From Bombyx mori (lineage: Eukaryota; Arthropoda; Insecta; Lepidoptera; Bombycidae), in the NCBI RefSeq assembly GCF_030269925.1, contig NC_085129.1, forward strand, positions 11,213,501 through 11,277,500: a DNA stretch of 64,000 nt. The letters run 5' to 3'. The translations under genes were made by a program, and so were the position numbers. Below, piece by piece: positions 1 through 12,608 of the stretch. Every line of letters begins with the position of its first letter. The stretch's first letter is position 1. Under the pieces are notes generated by a model, which saw only the letters and a list, made by a program, of their open reading frames with translations, was not told where the DNA came from and did no database searches.

Positions 1-3000
1 CGCGGATGGTGTTGCCAGCGCCGTGGCCTCCGAGGAGGACGACTGTGTGATAGTGTGCGCTCGCGATGCAGACGATCGGTCCGACTCAGGAGTGAGTGGT
101 GTCCGGTCAGGCGGCTCCGCCAGCTCCGTGGAGGAGCGGGAGTGGCGAGGTATGGCGCACGGGTACGGCGGAGGACCGCCGCCGCCCTTGCTGCATCTAC
201 CCGCTCCGCCGCCCCCCTCGCTCTACGCGCCTGAGCTGCTCTGGAAGCAGCGCTACCAAACCCCGTTACATCCGCCGCTTCATCATGCCATCACCGATGA
301 ATACCTTGCGTATGACAGAGAGAGACATGAAAGACTGCTACGGTAAGCCAGTTTTGATAATTATAGTTCAGTTTCAGTTTGTATTAATCAACAATATATA
401 ATATTCGACAAGATCTGTAGATTTATTTATTTATAAAGAAAATAAAACATTGTAGTACTTAAATTTTACTATTTTAATCTAAAAATGGCCAGTATTATTG
501 CGTTAGCTTTATTTACATGTGTGATATTTACATACTGAAATAATTGTCATTAACATAAGACTAGTATTACATTTTGTACCATGTTTTAAATCGTTCAAGC
601 TAACGGTCCACCTGAAATTGATGGGTTACCGAAGCTCATAAACATAACATGAATGCTGTCTGTCACCCATCCTAATTGATGACATCTCACACTCTTCAAA
701 CCGGAACGCATGCCAGCTTAGTAGCAAAAATTGGCAAGATGATCTATCTACTCGTGCTTGCCAAAATTAAATGCCGGTTGACAATCGTGGTACGCTAACA
801 CAAGTACTTAGACAAAAGCCTTTTACCTTACTTACAGGAAGAGATGGCTGCCTACAAAAGGCCTTTTATATGTTTGTCAAAAAAAACGTTATCTAAGCGG
901 TGAAACGAATCTAATATGGAATTTAAAGAATATAAGCATACTGCTGACTTAAATAACTGCTCGTATTACTCGTCTTTTAGCGTTAAAAGGAATCGACATT
1001 TAAATTTTTCGCGTTTACTTAATCAAATTAACAATTTGCTCAATATCTCCCTTGTGGTCTAAATAGTACGAGTATCAATCACATTTACGTTAATTTGATT
1101 CAAATTCAGTCAAACTAGCAATTTCTATGCGATCGATCTGTTACAAAACATTAATATTAAATGAAATGTAGACAATAAATTAATGAAACAAATTAATTTG
1201 GACCTCAATTTGAATTACATTATTACCTAATAACCAGTTGGTGGTCGATTTCACTTGACGAACTAAATTTTATGCAGCGAAACGTTGTTCGTATGTAAAT
1301 AGCAGTCAAATGTGTTATGTCAGGAAGTGTGTGTGGAAAACGACATCCTTGAGCCGGTCATGAATTTTAATTCGATTTGGACGCGAATGAATAGGTTTTG
1401 TTTTATAATTGACGTCAATTGAGCCATTAATGAGCGGAAGTTTATTCTTTTTATTTCATCAGTATAGATTATACTAGATGTTGCAATTGGTATGAAATCG
1501 TTTATTTGTATTTAAAAATAACCACGTCAATTATGTAAAACCAATCGATAATGCTTTATGATTTATTTCTTTACATGGCTTTTTATGATCTCATGCAGAG
1601 CATATGTTAGACGATATGTTAAAACGTCCCATTTTAATAAAATAACACTAAATCAATCTCGTGTTGATTCTAAATTGTAAGATTTTGATTGTAGTTTACA
1701 GGTAAAATGTTAATGAGGTAAAAAAAAAATCAAGGTTAAAGTTTTAAATGTGGCTTCATTTTAATTGAATTGATCACAAGCTTATAATAATATAATGCCT
1801 AATCAGATTTTTTATTTATCTATAAGGCGTTTTCAATATCCAGACGAGTTTCTTTATATATATGAAATCGCTCATAAAATGTTCCGTAAATAAAGATTTA
1901 CTGTTTTTGTTGCGTTATAAACTGGTGAAGTAATATGTCTATGATCTGTCTATGTCTATGATGTCTATGATGATACATATCATAATTTATTATTATTATT
2001 ACCTACACCTCTTATATTGTAATACGAAAACGCAAAATTATTGAGGCATTTGTGAGACGAGTTTGTAACCAAAAACCTTTAATAATTTTTTAATTTTTAT
2101 TAATAGTAATTATTACTTAACGAATCCAATTGCCGAAACTTGTGTTCTGACTACTTAATGTATAATCTAGGTACTATTATTATAGTGCTTCTTGTGAAGT
2201 ATACTCGCGACCTATTTATGAAACTCAGTATACTAACAAATATTCGCCCATTCACGAAAACGGATAAAAAAGGTTTTTCAACATCTTGTTCGAAGAATTT
2301 CAATGATAGATTCCTTATAAGTTCCTATCCTTTTCTATGAGCCCGAGGTAACTAGAATTAATTAGAAACCAATTACCCGGTATAATGAAACACAAAATTA
2401 TAAAGTATTCGAAGCGTTAGATTAGTGATGTCTAAAAACAACACGAGTATAAGCCGTAAAATATCTTAATCCGGTCGAAAATAAAAATAATTATAATTAA
2501 AAAAAAATGGGTTGGTAGGACAGCCTTAGTTTCGGAGGCCGTGCCGCTTTATCGAATAATACTTTCTTATCTACAATTATTGAACACAACATACAACACA
2601 GCTTAGCAACATACATTAAATTAATAATCTAATATGGCAGGCAAGTTAATTCATTTGGTATTAGGACCATACTATGAACTCAGTGTGAACAACCAAATGA
2701 TGTTTTATTATTAACATGACTAATGCAATTTAACATGCACACATGAACGATGTCCGTTTAAAACTTGGCAAAGTATTAACTACATAACGATATAATCACT
2801 GATTTGTATGCGAGTGAAACAATGGAAAATAATCGTGTCCATCGGCCCGCAAACTCACCTAAATAAGGGAAATCGATATCTGCTATTTTGAACAACGAGA
2901 CAGAGAGAGAGAGAGAGAGAAATTGTTAAAACTACTATAAAATATGTTGACATAACCTTGTTTCAAAGAATAGATTATTAGCGTACTGTTAAACGATGTA

Positions 3001-6000
3001 AACACGTTTTCTGCGTTTATACCCATGACGTAATGTAGAGAAATCCGAGGCATTTGCGTAAATGCTATTGGTCTTGAATCATCGGAGTTCTTGCCAAACG
3101 AATATTATATTATGCATATTGTGGTATTAAATTACCAAGATCAATACAACGTGTGGCGATAATTATGTTCTGTATAAAACAGTGAAGTAATCGAGAATGA
3201 GTTGCATGAACTTTTATGGCTAAAGTTTGTTTTCGACGTACCTATGAAATACTTATTGTTATCTTGCACTGACGTACATTACAGAGAAATCATTTTTACG
3301 CTTGGTTTTTGTGTATAGCGCCGTATAAAAATTTAAATTATGGTCACGTCTATTATGCTAAGTCGAAAATAATTTCCGCGAAATGTCGTTTTGTGTAATT
3401 CTAAAAGGAATGTGATTTGTATAGTAGATTATTTCAGCTAATGAATTTTTTACGTGAGTTTATTTACTAAAGTATTTTTTTTAAGTATAATTGTGGAATT
3501 AGATTTTATCGTTTTTCCAGTAACTTAACAACTAAATTTCGTGACATCGGTGACTATTGGAGCTGCCCTATAGTTAACCATGTCTATTAAGTCAGTTAAA
3601 ACATCATTTAACAGTTACCCAATAAATGTATTAAGATAAACAATTTGTCGAGCCGTAATTGGATACGTTAACAGCATTCTGGTTTATGGAACCCATTCAA
3701 GGTTCGGAATTACGTCACCATCCGAAAGTTGTTGTAGGCCAAGGTCGATGAAACGTACAGTCAGTCAGCTGATATACAATTGTGAATTTGCATTAATTTA
3801 TCATTTAATTCATTGATGCCATGTTACTTGTTTGTATTGCATGAAATTAATAAAAAGTACCTAACGGTCAAAGAATATATATATACCTTTAACTTTGGTT
3901 TGACATAATTAAAATAAAATGGAGATGTATTTTCTAAGTTAGCCTAAATTCAGACAATTTTGCTCAATTCAATAATTTTTTAAATATCGCGCACCACTGA
4001 AATAGTAATTTCTAATTTATTTAGATAAAACAAGAAAACCCATATAACTAATTTAATAAAAAATAATGAAAAAGAGTTCTTAATAATTTTTCATTGTGGC
4101 TAGTAGTAAGTTTTTTTGACACATTGCGGGATACTGTTGTCAAAACTTTGAAAACAAAATAATAAACAAAGAAGCAACAATGGTTTTCGAAAGAATTATT
4201 TAATATGAGCTTATAAAAACATCGAACTTTTTGCATGAGCTGGTAAATAAAATTCAATGTATTGTTATTGTCTCCAAACGTACTTTGTACTTGATCCAAT
4301 TACATATATATATATTTAAATGTGAGTAAATGGATCATAAATATATAGCGCAATGATTCTTTGTTGCAGAGAACGAAGGGAACAAGAGCAACAGATGCTG
4401 GAGAAACAGCAGAAAGAGAGAAAAGAGAGAGAAAGAATAGAACAGGAGAGAGAAAGAGAACGAGAGAGAGAGAAACAAGAAAGAGAAGATAAAGAAAGAA
4501 GGGAACAAGAAAATGCTGCCTCTAAACTTGTTTCGAGGCATTTTGAAGAATCTCTGAGACTAGCCAATCAAAAGGTATGTTCGAAAATAATGTTCGAATT
4601 ACAAAGACAATTAAGGGTGAGTTTAATTTATTGTAGTTATTATACGTATTCTAATTGTTTCAGAGGGGAGAGCGGAATAATTTAACATGGTCGATAATGC
4701 ACAGCTTGACACCAAACCGCGCTGCTCCAGCGCCAGAACACGATAGGTTACGGGTACCTACGTCGGAACGCAATTATTATTCTCCTCCGGGACATCCACC
4801 TACGCATCCCACCCATCCTCAACATACATCCACACGGCCACCCGTTTCATCCCCAGGAGACTACTGCTCCCCACATGCTCGTCTTGTATCTTCCAAGGCT
4901 CAAGATAAGAATTCGTCACATCCAGGCTTACCCAAAGGAGAGCCAAATTTCGCACCTTATAATTATCCTCCATACAGAGCCTACGAAAAAATAAAAGATC
5001 CACATTTGCCGGCTCCACCGCCACTAGTTTCAGAGAAAAACACGGTTATAGTAAAACACGATGCAAAACAAATTCATCTCGAGCAAAATCATCAGTATCC
5101 GAGTAAGCCTCGAAATGATCCTTCCCCCCATTACCTTCCTTCTCGAACATATCGGACGGGGCCTTCGCCTCATGCACCTCCACACCAAACCTTACAACCG
5201 GCTCCGCATACTGCTGCTTTACCTGCACAGGATAAAAGTGGTCGACGGCTGTATCAGCCGCAACCGAAGCCCCAGCTGCAACGGTCACCGGCCTACTACG
5301 CAGCTGCTCCTCCAGTAAAACCGAAGGTTTCGAGTCCTGCACCTCCACATATTTACGGAAAACCTAGTAATTCTCAAGTATCCACGCATTATGCCGTCGC
5401 TGTTGAACCACCACCTCCACCGATTGCAAAAGCGGAACCTCCGCCTGTACCATATCCGCCACCATCTACGTTCTCGCCGGTGCCTAGAACGTGGCCTCCT
5501 CCACCGGCACATTCGCGAACGCCTGAACCTCGTCCAACACCACGGCATGTCGTTGATTCAACCTCGACGTCACCGTGCCAAACGCAACCTTTAGATTTGG
5601 GTGTGCCTAGAGATGATTCCGACCGATTATCCCCTAGAAGAAGAGCAGCACTCGGTTCGCCATCGCCGTCGGAATCTGATGCGAAACGACGCCGTCTTGA
5701 AGAATCAACAGCACCTCAACCCCTTATAGCTGCAGCAGCAAGTGTAGCACGCGCTTCCGCTGGGTCTGAACCAGCACCGCTGGCGCCAGGACCACCATGC
5801 GACGTGCGTGTACCATCTGCAGATGGAAGTATCGAAACACCAGAACGCGCAGCGGGTGCTTCACCGGCCCCAAGACATGCGCTCGCCGCGAGTCCGGCTC
5901 CAGCGACACCTGTATCTCCCCTAGTCGCGTCTCCTCTACAGGCTGCGGCACCGCCACCTGCACCGACACCTCCTGCACCACCGGCGACACCTCCAGTCTC

Positions 6001-9000
6001 TGTAAGTGGCGACGCTGATACACCTGCGAAAGCTGCGTCATCTCCACGTGATGGCTCAGCTCCAGTGCGGCATCTTGGAAAAAAAGCATGGCTTCAGAGA
6101 CACGAAACCGCACCAATAGGTGAGGGAGATTGTTCGGGAGGAGGAGGTACTTGTATAACACTTCCAATGACGATCACGCGAAATTCAGAGCAGGATGATT
6201 CTGGGTCGAACGTTACCGTTCCAGTCGCGGCGAAATCCATCCAACGGTCCGTCCGAAAAACTTCCAAACCACGAAAAACAAAGGAGCCCAACGGTCGAGT
6301 AGATGATGTAGAAGAGGACAGTTCCAGCTCTGATCGCGAATCCTCGGCCCCCCCTAAACGCAAACCTCCAAAGGCAAAACGGAAAAAGAGCAGCGTCGCC
6401 CGCAAGATCGGGGATGAACCGAAACGAAAGAAGGCCGCTGCCGAAAGTGGAAGCGAAAGTGACAAAGAGAGCGATGATAAAGATACAGATTCGGGTGGCA
6501 GCGGAAGTGGCAGCGGGAGCACGTCGAGTAGACGCGGTGCTGGTCGAGCGCGCGGTCGCAGGTCCCGGGGCGGCGGCCGGGGCGGACGGCGCCGTGAGGA
6601 ACCGCCTCGCCGCAACGTTGGCAACACGCCCGTCAAACCCCCACAGGACTCTTTTCTGCAGAGCGGACCGTGTTTCGAGGTTGCTCCGCGTCTCGCCAAG
6701 TGTCGCGAGTGTCGCTGGTCACCCGCACAGCGAGATAAAGATATGCCGAATATCTTCTGCCGTTTCTACGCTTTCCGAAGACTGAAATACGCTAAAAACA
6801 GACAGTTGGCTATAGCCGGCTTCTCAGATCCTTACAAGGACGCCGAAGAGGTATGTGCCGTTATTAGATCATAACACTTTTATACTTTATTAAACTATAT
6901 AAAGAGGAAGCATTTTTTTTGACCAATATTATTTTGATCTGCAGGAAGATAAGAAGTTATGGTTGTCGTCATCAGCCGGTGCCGCCGAATTAGACATTGA
7001 GATGAGTTGCTTCCTTTTGAGGGAGATTGGAGACCAGTTCTGTGAACTGCTACAACAAGAGAAAGAAGCGGAATCGCACCATTTGAATACTGGTAAGTGT
7101 TTTACAATTTATGCTTAAAATTAATCAAATTCCAATTAAAAAGATAACAATTTATATTTTTTTACGGTTGGAAAAAAACAAAACATTTTTATCTTTGTTT
7201 TAGATAAGACAGTAGCATGGAAACGTGTTGTACAAGGAGTTCGTGAGATGTGTGATGTTTGTGAGACCACACTTTTTAACTTTCACTGGACTTGCGGGAA
7301 GTGCGGCTTTGTTGTCTGCCTAGACTGCTATAAGGTAAATATTGACAGAAATTATCTTTAACGTTACATTAAACAAATTAAGACGGACATTAATTAATAG
7401 AAAATCTTTGGTTTTCTCGAATTGTAAACATAATAACATCTACTTTTGCGGTGTTACAGTTTTTTCGTTTGTAACCGTAAAATCTAAAGTTTTCGTAACG
7501 CTTCAAATAAAATAAGGACAATAGAAAACACGAGAGTAATGTAAAAGTAGTTTCAAAATAAATAGGAAATCGTTAAAATCCATTTATGAACTGCGTTGTA
7601 ATTTAAAAATCGTAAACTCACAAGAGTTGAAACTAATTATAAAATTGTTATCTGTGATGTTGCAGACAAGAACCACAACTGAAGCTACCACAAATTCGAG
7701 TAGTGAGACAAGTAGTACAAGCAATGTCACCACTAACGGAGAAAGAGATTCCTTTGGGTAAGTTGAAAATATAATAATACCCCTAAAATTTTCAGCTTTT
7801 TACTAGAAGTTAATGTTACAGCCGCTAACGACCCAAAGACAATGAACGGGAAAGCCATTGGCTACGAAACATCATATCTTTGCGCTTAAGGATGACGCTA
7901 TCCTCGCGATCCAACTTCCAACATCTCATATTAATTTTTATACAGAACTTCGCTAATAATAATATTATTATTATTTATTTTTCATCACTTAGTCAATAGA
8001 TCACACTGTGGATTTTTTATTATACATATACACAAAATAAGGCTAGTTAATTAAGCTAAAAATCTTGGGTAGATATTTGCATTGCCTTATCTAGAAATTC
8101 AGTTTTCACAATTGACAATAATTACGATTTCATTATGATCCACGGTTTCACCAGGACATGTTCTATGATTTAAAAAAATGTAGAATACAATTATCATTAT
8201 TATAATGTATATAGGTATTATTTTCAAAAAAATATGTTATTATCTTATAATTATATTGCTTTCCGTAGTGGAATTTTCAAGGTTTTTGCGAATATTAGTC
8301 AGGAACAGAAAATTTCAGCCAGCCCAGTTGGTACACCACTGTGTTCCATTTTCAAATGCTGATATAATTGTTACTTTCAATTCACAATATTCGGAATATT
8401 AAATTTTAATTCAATACTAATACGCCTGTAGCTGGGCCCAAATACGATTTGGTTACGCCACGTTTGGTTAAAGTGTACAATGCTATCTGATATTTTTGTA
8501 GTTCAACACGAGTTTGGTCTGGTTTTTTTTACGAAATCACCTAATTAGCTGAGAAACGTCTTAGGCTTGAGATCAATGCGATTCTGGTTGGTAGGATATG
8601 TTAGGAGCCGGCATGGTTCGGTACCTCTCCATTACTCTGCCTAGTTTTGCCTTGAAGTAATCATCCGTTTTGTATACAAGAGTAAGACGCTATGCCAATT
8701 GCGATTCCGACCTTTTATGTCAAAGTGGATCTTCTAGTGTTTGGTAACGCTTAATTTATTCACGCTCTCCGGACCGGTCATCGTTCCCATCCGGACGAAG
8801 GGCTTAGCGGATAAATTAATCCACAGACACAGCCCACTGAGTTTCCGATCCGGTGGTAGTAGATTCTGCGAACAACGGCTCTTGCTAGGATTAGTGTTAG
8901 CAACAGCGTCAGGCTTGAGCCCGAGTTCACCTACTCGCCCGGTTATGCTGACATAGCCTCTCAAGTCTCCGGATCGCTAAACTCTAAACTACAATAGTGT

Positions 9001-12000
9001 TGTATTGTTTGTTTGCAGCTGGTTGACGTGTACAATGGGCGGCCCGCACCCCGCGCGGCGGCTGCTCCTCACGCAGATCGCGGCGGGCGGCGCGCTGGGG
9101 GCGGCGGCGACGCGCGTGCACACCCTGCGCTCTGTGTTCGGTCTGCCCGCGTGCTCGTGCGGACACGCGCCCGCGCCCTCGCCGCAACGCCGACAGCAAG
9201 CCAAGAACCTGCTGCAGATCGCGCTCAATAAGGTATTCACTTAAACTACGAAAATGGACTATAATTAATTGAAATTATAAGTTTGTACACTTTTAGTATT
9301 CTATTGTCAAAGACTAGTCGTTACTGGTGGTAGGACCTCTTGTGAGTCCGCACGAGTAGGTACCACCACCCTGCCTATTTCTGCCGTGAAGCAGTAATGC
9401 GTTTCGGTTTGAAGGGTGGGGCAGTCGTTGTAATTATACTTGAGACCTTAGAACTTATATCTCAATGTGGGTGGTTGCATTTATGTTGTAGATGTCTATG
9501 GGCTCCTGTAACCACTTAACACCAGGTGGTCTGTGAGATCGTCCACCCATCTAAGCAATAAAATAAAAAAAACTTCTATAATCACAGATTTCGCCAAGAC
9601 TACATTTTAGACAAATATTACTCGCAATAAAGACAAACAATACTTAATCTATTCTCTATTTCGCCACAGACTTTAAGCAATTAAGGTTAAATTAATTTAA
9701 GCAAAAGTTTCACAATAAACAAATAGTATGCATGCGTGTGTGCAATGCGTTCCTTTATTGATTTAATGTATTTTTATGCATAAAAAAATATTAACATGTT
9801 GCACTCCTTTATATTCTCTATAAGCGTGGGAAATTTCATACTCCTCCGTAAGCGCAATTTTCGTAAATAGGGGTACAAAGTATTTGCTTCACGTATTAAT
9901 ATACAGATATTTTTTATAACTGACTTTACTTAATAACTCAGTAGGTATTAATTAGTTACAGAAGACCACAAGATATCACAACGAGATTGTAGTTTCAGTT
10001 GTACTGTTAAACGTATATCCCACCTAAACTGGGATGAATGTTTGATTCATGTCAGCAATAATTGCAGGTGGTGTGTATCCGTGTGAGGGCACAATGCACC
10101 TTAACTTCAGTAAAAGTGGTTGCCGATTGCTCTATACTGCTATCAAATCATATTCTAGGATTAATTTATGATCTCATTAATTAAGGTTAAAAAAATTCCC
10201 TAAAGCTTCTATTCCTTCAGCATTTTCTAACCTATCCCACGTTTTTGGCCGTCACCTCGAGCCCTTTCGCCTTATAGACAAAATAATCAGCCCTGTCCAC
10301 GTTGAAATAAGGGGCTAAAGCCTCAGCTTTTAAGTCGCCAACGAATTCGAACGGGTCTGAGTTCACCTCGTGATGGTTTCCGTTGCTCAGGGACCTCCCT
10401 AAATTGTCATTGCACTAAGATGTAGAATCCGACCAGTACGCATGACCACTTCACGACAAAAATGAAAAAATAGGCACCGGACGACCTGGACCTAAATACG
10501 CTGCCACTAGAGAATACTAGTATTTAGCATTCCCCAAAGTTACATTCTTTCTCTCCAACATCTAAAACTATATTGAAATATGTATGATGATAACGCCAAT
10601 TACTAATGTTCTATTTTGCCTGTGTTATTTGTAGAATGTGAAAAAGGAAGATGTCAAGGAAGAAAGTACTCCTACTAACGGTTCGTCTCCCGTGAAATCT
10701 GAAAATGTAAAGACTGGCAGCTCCATCGTTAGCTGGCTGTCGGATTTGCCCATAAAGTCTGAGAGTAAAGATGAAAAGTCCGATTCTAGTACCTCGGATT
10801 CGGATGAAGGTGGAAATTATTCGACGTTGCGAGAGTTACTGATCAGGCCGGCTCCGGAAGGCGGAGAGGTTCAACCGAAGAAGAAACAGAAGAAGAACAA
10901 GAGTGACGCACTCGAGGACGTCATCTCCAGCATCGTCGACGAGAAGAAAGACGAAGACGAAGATGAGAAACCGTTCGTTCTCTCGAATGTGGTTAAACGT
11001 TACGACAGGAGCGGACGCAGCCGCGAGGAGCTGCCCGTCAGAATTATGACCCTGACGGAATCGAAGCTTCTCTACCCTGATGTCCCGCATGCCTGGCTCT
11101 GTGACGGCAAGCTGTTACACCTCACGGATGCGGTGCACGCCGGCAACTATAAACCTTTCCAGGTTTGTTTCAAAATAAATACAATACTATATAATCCAGA
11201 ATCTAACGTAAATATTTACATAATAAAAAAAAGAATGGAACATTTATAGAAAATAAAAGAAAATGGTATTAATGAAAATAATTTCTTTGTTACAGGACCA
11301 GTGGAAACGTGGTCAACCAGTTCTAGTCTCTGATGTATCTGCTCTGCTCGATAAGGATTTGTGGTCCCCCGAAAGTTTCTCACGCGATTTCGGTGACACC
11401 CGCGTGGATCTAGTGAACTGCGCGTCCGGTCTAGTCGTACCCAACCAGCCCGCAAGGAAGTTCTGGGATGGATTCGATCTCGCCGTCAAGCGGCTGCGAG
11501 ACGAACGCGGCGCTCCCATGGTGCTCAAGCTCAAGGACTGGCCTCCGGGCGAAGACTTCGCCGAGCTGCTTCCGGCGCGCTTCGACGACCTCATGCGAGC
11601 TCTCCCTCTCTCCGAGTACACCTCGCGCAACGGGAAACTGAACCTGGCCGCGCGCCTGCCCGAGTGCTTCGTGCGACCCGACCTCGGACCCAAGATGTAC
11701 ACGGCGTACGGCGGCGCCGGCGGGACCACCAACCTGCACCTCGACGTCAGCGACGCCGTCAACGTGATGGTGCACGCCAGCGCGCCCGCAGACGCGCCCG
11801 AGCGAGCGCGGGAGGCGGCGCGCGCGGCCGAGGAGGCCGGCGTGGACGTGCTGTCCCGGCGCCGCGCCCGCCTCAAGCCGCCCGCCGCGCTCTGGCACAT
11901 CTACGCCGCCAAGGACGCCGACAAGATCCGCGACTTCCTCGTGCGGGCCGAGCTCGACCGCGGCGCCCGCCCGCGCCCACAGCACGACCCCGTCCACGAC

Positions 12001-12333
12001 CAGACCTGGTACCTGGACGCGGCGCTGCGCGAGCGGCTGTACCGCGAGTACGGCGTGGAGGGGTACGCCATCCTGCAGTGTCCGGGGGACGCCGTGTTCG
12101 TGCCGGCGGGGGCGCCGCATCAGGTGCGTAACCTGCTGGACTGCATCAAGGTGGCGGAGGACTTCGTGTCGCCCGAGAACGTGTCGCGGTGCTTCGAGCT
12201 CGCGCAGCAGTTCCGGCAGCTGTCGCGGCAGCACTCCAACAAGGAGGACAAGCTGCAGATCAAGAACATCGTGTACCACGCGGTGAAGGACTCCCTGTGC
12301 TGCCTCGAGGAGGCTCTCGCGAAGGCCGAGTGA
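1..12333 (+). CDS. Kdm3: Lysine-specific histone demethylase 3 (KDM3/JHDM2 family), 5'-partial, nine exons
   Basis: Exons: 1-342 (open to the left edge, reading from base 2), 4370-4574, 4664-6850, 6945-7092, 7204-7334, 7666-7757, 9019-9232, 10635-11162 and 11296-12333 (stop TGA). All eight introns are GT-AG and every junction keeps frame, giving at least 1,627 codons. Order of parts: acidic and Pro-rich N-terminus, Arg/Glu-rich charged helix (about residues 105-165), long disordered Pro/Ala/Ser region, basic and RGG-like stretches, a Cys-rich segment (KCRECR), the KDM3 zinc finger, an acidic/basic linker, and a C-terminal JmjC domain. Family knowledge: KDM3 enzymes are nuclear Fe(II)/2-oxoglutarate dioxygenases that remove methyl groups from H3K9me1/2. 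The gene begins upstream of the window, so the true start codon is not visible. Family assignment is strong; choice among KDM3 paralogues is not possible from here. Confidence 0.93.
600..720 (-). mobile_element. Old, diverged Bm1 SINE fragment
   Basis: Read on the minus strand it follows Bm1: a GTCCACCTGA/GGGTTACC/CTCATA block matches the Bm1 tail block, and TTCAAACCGGAACGCATG matches the block that normally reads TTCAAACCGAAACGCATT. Divergence is high, so this is an old copy. Confidence 0.6.
2898..2922. repeat. (GA)n microsatellite
   Basis: About ten consecutive AG dinucleotides inside Kdm3 intron 1. Confidence 0.85.
4664..6850 (+). CDS. Kdm3: Kdm3 exon 3: long disordered region plus Cys-rich KDM3 segment
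   Basis: This 2,187-nt exon is phase 0 at both ends and encodes 729 residues (183-911 of the visible protein). Most of it is low-complexity Pro/Ala/Ser with many PPP and PAP runs. A PLDLG motif at bases 5588-5602 (residue 491 on) resembles the PxDLS docking motif for the CtBP corepressor. Further on come basic clusters ([12 protein letters not shown] type, a likely nuclear localisation signal), Ser/Asp/Glu runs, and an RG/GRG-rich stretch near 6540-6600. The last 60 codons turn conserved: a CxxC pair (KCRECR), then [10 protein letters not shown] and AGFSDP, which are typical of the segment ahead of the KDM3 zinc finger. Functions of the motifs are inference. Confidence 0.88.
6945..7757 (+). 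CDS. Kdm3: Kdm3 exons 4-6: KDM3 C4-type zinc finger region
   Basis: Three short exons (6945-7092, 7204-7334, 7666-7757). Exon 4 encodes a helical segment ([16 protein letters not shown]). Exon 5 holds the zinc-finger cysteines as CDVC ... CGKCGF ... CLDC, with the aromatic NFHW between them. This is the hallmark atypical zinc finger of KDM3/JMJD1 proteins, which in the family is needed for demethylase activity. Exon 6 is a Ser/Thr-rich linker that ends two bases into a Gly codon completed by exon 7. Splice donors are GTAAGT, GTAAAT and GTAAGT. Confidence 0.9.
8582..8670 (+). mobile_element. Diverged Bm1 SINE fragment in Kdm3 intron 6
   Basis: The order of blocks (TTGGTAGGA, then GGTACC, then CTGCCTA.TTT.GCC.TGAAG.AGTAAT) follows the 5' part of the common Bm1 tail module. 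It is much more diverged than the copies at 18309 or 39597. Confidence 0.55.
8745..8975 (+). mobile_element. 3' end of a jockey-like LINE in Kdm3 intron 6
   Basis: It shares the CACAGCCCACTGAGTTTC, GATCCGGTGGTAG and CTCTTGCTAGG blocks with the coding-plus-3'UTR copies at 15017 and 46203. The fragment is 5'-truncated and ends about 43 bases before the acceptor of Kdm3 exon 7. Confidence 0.75.
9322..9572 (+). mobile_element. Bm1 SINE (5'-truncated) in Kdm3 intron 7
   Basis: Typical Bm1 3' module: it starts TACTGGTGGTAGGACCTC, passes through CGTGAAGCAGTAATGCGTTT and CACTTAACACCAGGTGG, and ends in a CAATAAAATAAAAAA tail. Confidence 0.88.
10232..10414 (-). CDS. Unrecognised coding-like open frame inside Kdm3 intron 7
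   Basis: An open minus-strand frame of 60 codons ends at a TAG. It contains no Met. Composition looks protein-like ([33 protein letters not shown]) with many G/C-ending codons in an otherwise AT-rich intron. A CATCTTAG just upstream on the same strand could act as a splice acceptor, which would make this a terminal exon. I do not recognise the protein. It could be a last exon of an unknown nested gene, a transposon remnant, or chance. Confidence 0.3.
   Translation of the reverse strand, partial: CNDNLGRSLSNGNHHEVNSDPFEFVGDLKAEALAPYFNVDRADYFVYKAKGLEVTAKNVG
11296..12333 (+). CDS. Kdm3: Kdm3 last exon: JmjC catalytic domain
   Basis: The final 1,038-nt exon encodes residues 1283-1627 and the stop. 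It contains the whole JmjC fold. Iron ligands are visible as H1430-x-D1432 (in [17 protein letters not shown]) and the distal H1557 (in [10 protein letters not shown]), 127 residues apart; in human KDM3A the same pair is 129 apart. The preceding text (YTAYGG, LHLD) and following [12 protein letters not shown] match the KDM3 core closely. The exon is extremely GC-rich (up to runs of GCGCC) compared with surrounding introns, which also creates a long meaningless antisense open frame. No catalytic residue appears lost, so the enzyme should be active. Confidence 0.94.
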   Translation, partial: DQWKRGQPVLVSDVSALLDKDLWSPESFSRDFGDTRVDLVNCASGLVVPNQPARKFWDGFDLAVKRLRDERGAPMVLKLKDWPPGEDFAELLPARFDDLMRALPLSEYTSRNGKLNLAARLPECFVRPDLGPKMYTAYGGAGGTTNLHLDVSDAVNVMVHASAPADAPERAREAARAAEEAGVDVLSRRRARLKPPAALWHIYAAKDADKIRDFLVRAELDRGARPRPQHDPVHDQTWYLDAALRERLYREYGVEGYAILQCPGDAVFVPAGAPHQVRNLLDCIKVAEDFVSPENVSRCFELAQQFRQLSRQHSNKEDKLQIKNIVYHAVKDSLCCLEEALAKAE

Positions 12334-12602
12334 GTCGGGTCGCGAACACCTCCCGCATTTGATCTCAACCTCGAACGTAGCTAAGTTCCGCATTTAACGT
12401 AAGATTGGGGGCGAGTGTGATGCGCGCTGTGTGTGTCGCCGCGCGTCCGTTCGATTGTGTACCAGTTGTGTGTGTGAGTGTACTCGAAATGTGATTTTAG
12501 TCCGTCGCGTTCGCCGCGAGTGGAGTATGTGCAATGTAAATTAGTCTGAATATGGTGATATCGTTGAGATGTGGATGTTTTATGTTCCTTAATCGAAATA
12601 CA

Positions 12603-12608
12603 AATAAA
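12603..12608 (+). terminator. Polyadenylation signal of Kdm3
   Basis: AATAAA lies 270 bases after the Kdm3 stop codon. The stretch between is a plausible 3' UTR with TG-rich runs (TGTGTGTGAGTG). Other A-rich hexamers follow further down, so longer 3' ends are possible. Confidence 0.6.

Larger units (their letters stand above)
343..4369 (+). other. Kdm3 intron 1 (4.0 kb), AT-rich
   Basis: The intron runs from donor GTAAGC to acceptor TTGTTGCAG. It is AT-rich with no supported exon. It holds an old Bm1 relic (about 600-720), a (GA)n microsatellite at 2898-2920, and a short tandem of TCTATGA-like units near 1937-1970. I recognise nothing else in it. Confidence 0.7.

Noticed and set aside
6094..6699. 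201-codon minus-strand frame opposite KDM3 exon 3
   Set aside because: Low-complexity mirror of the Pro/Ser/Arg-rich coding strand; no motif or start context.
8205..8402. 65-codon ORF in Kdm3 intron 6
   Set aside because: AT-rich, low complexity, no splice context or similarity; chance frame.
11431..12393. Long minus-strand open frame (320 codons) opposite the last KDM3 exon
   Set aside because: Shadow of the very GC-rich JmjC exon; the plus-strand frame has clear domain motifs and splices in phase.
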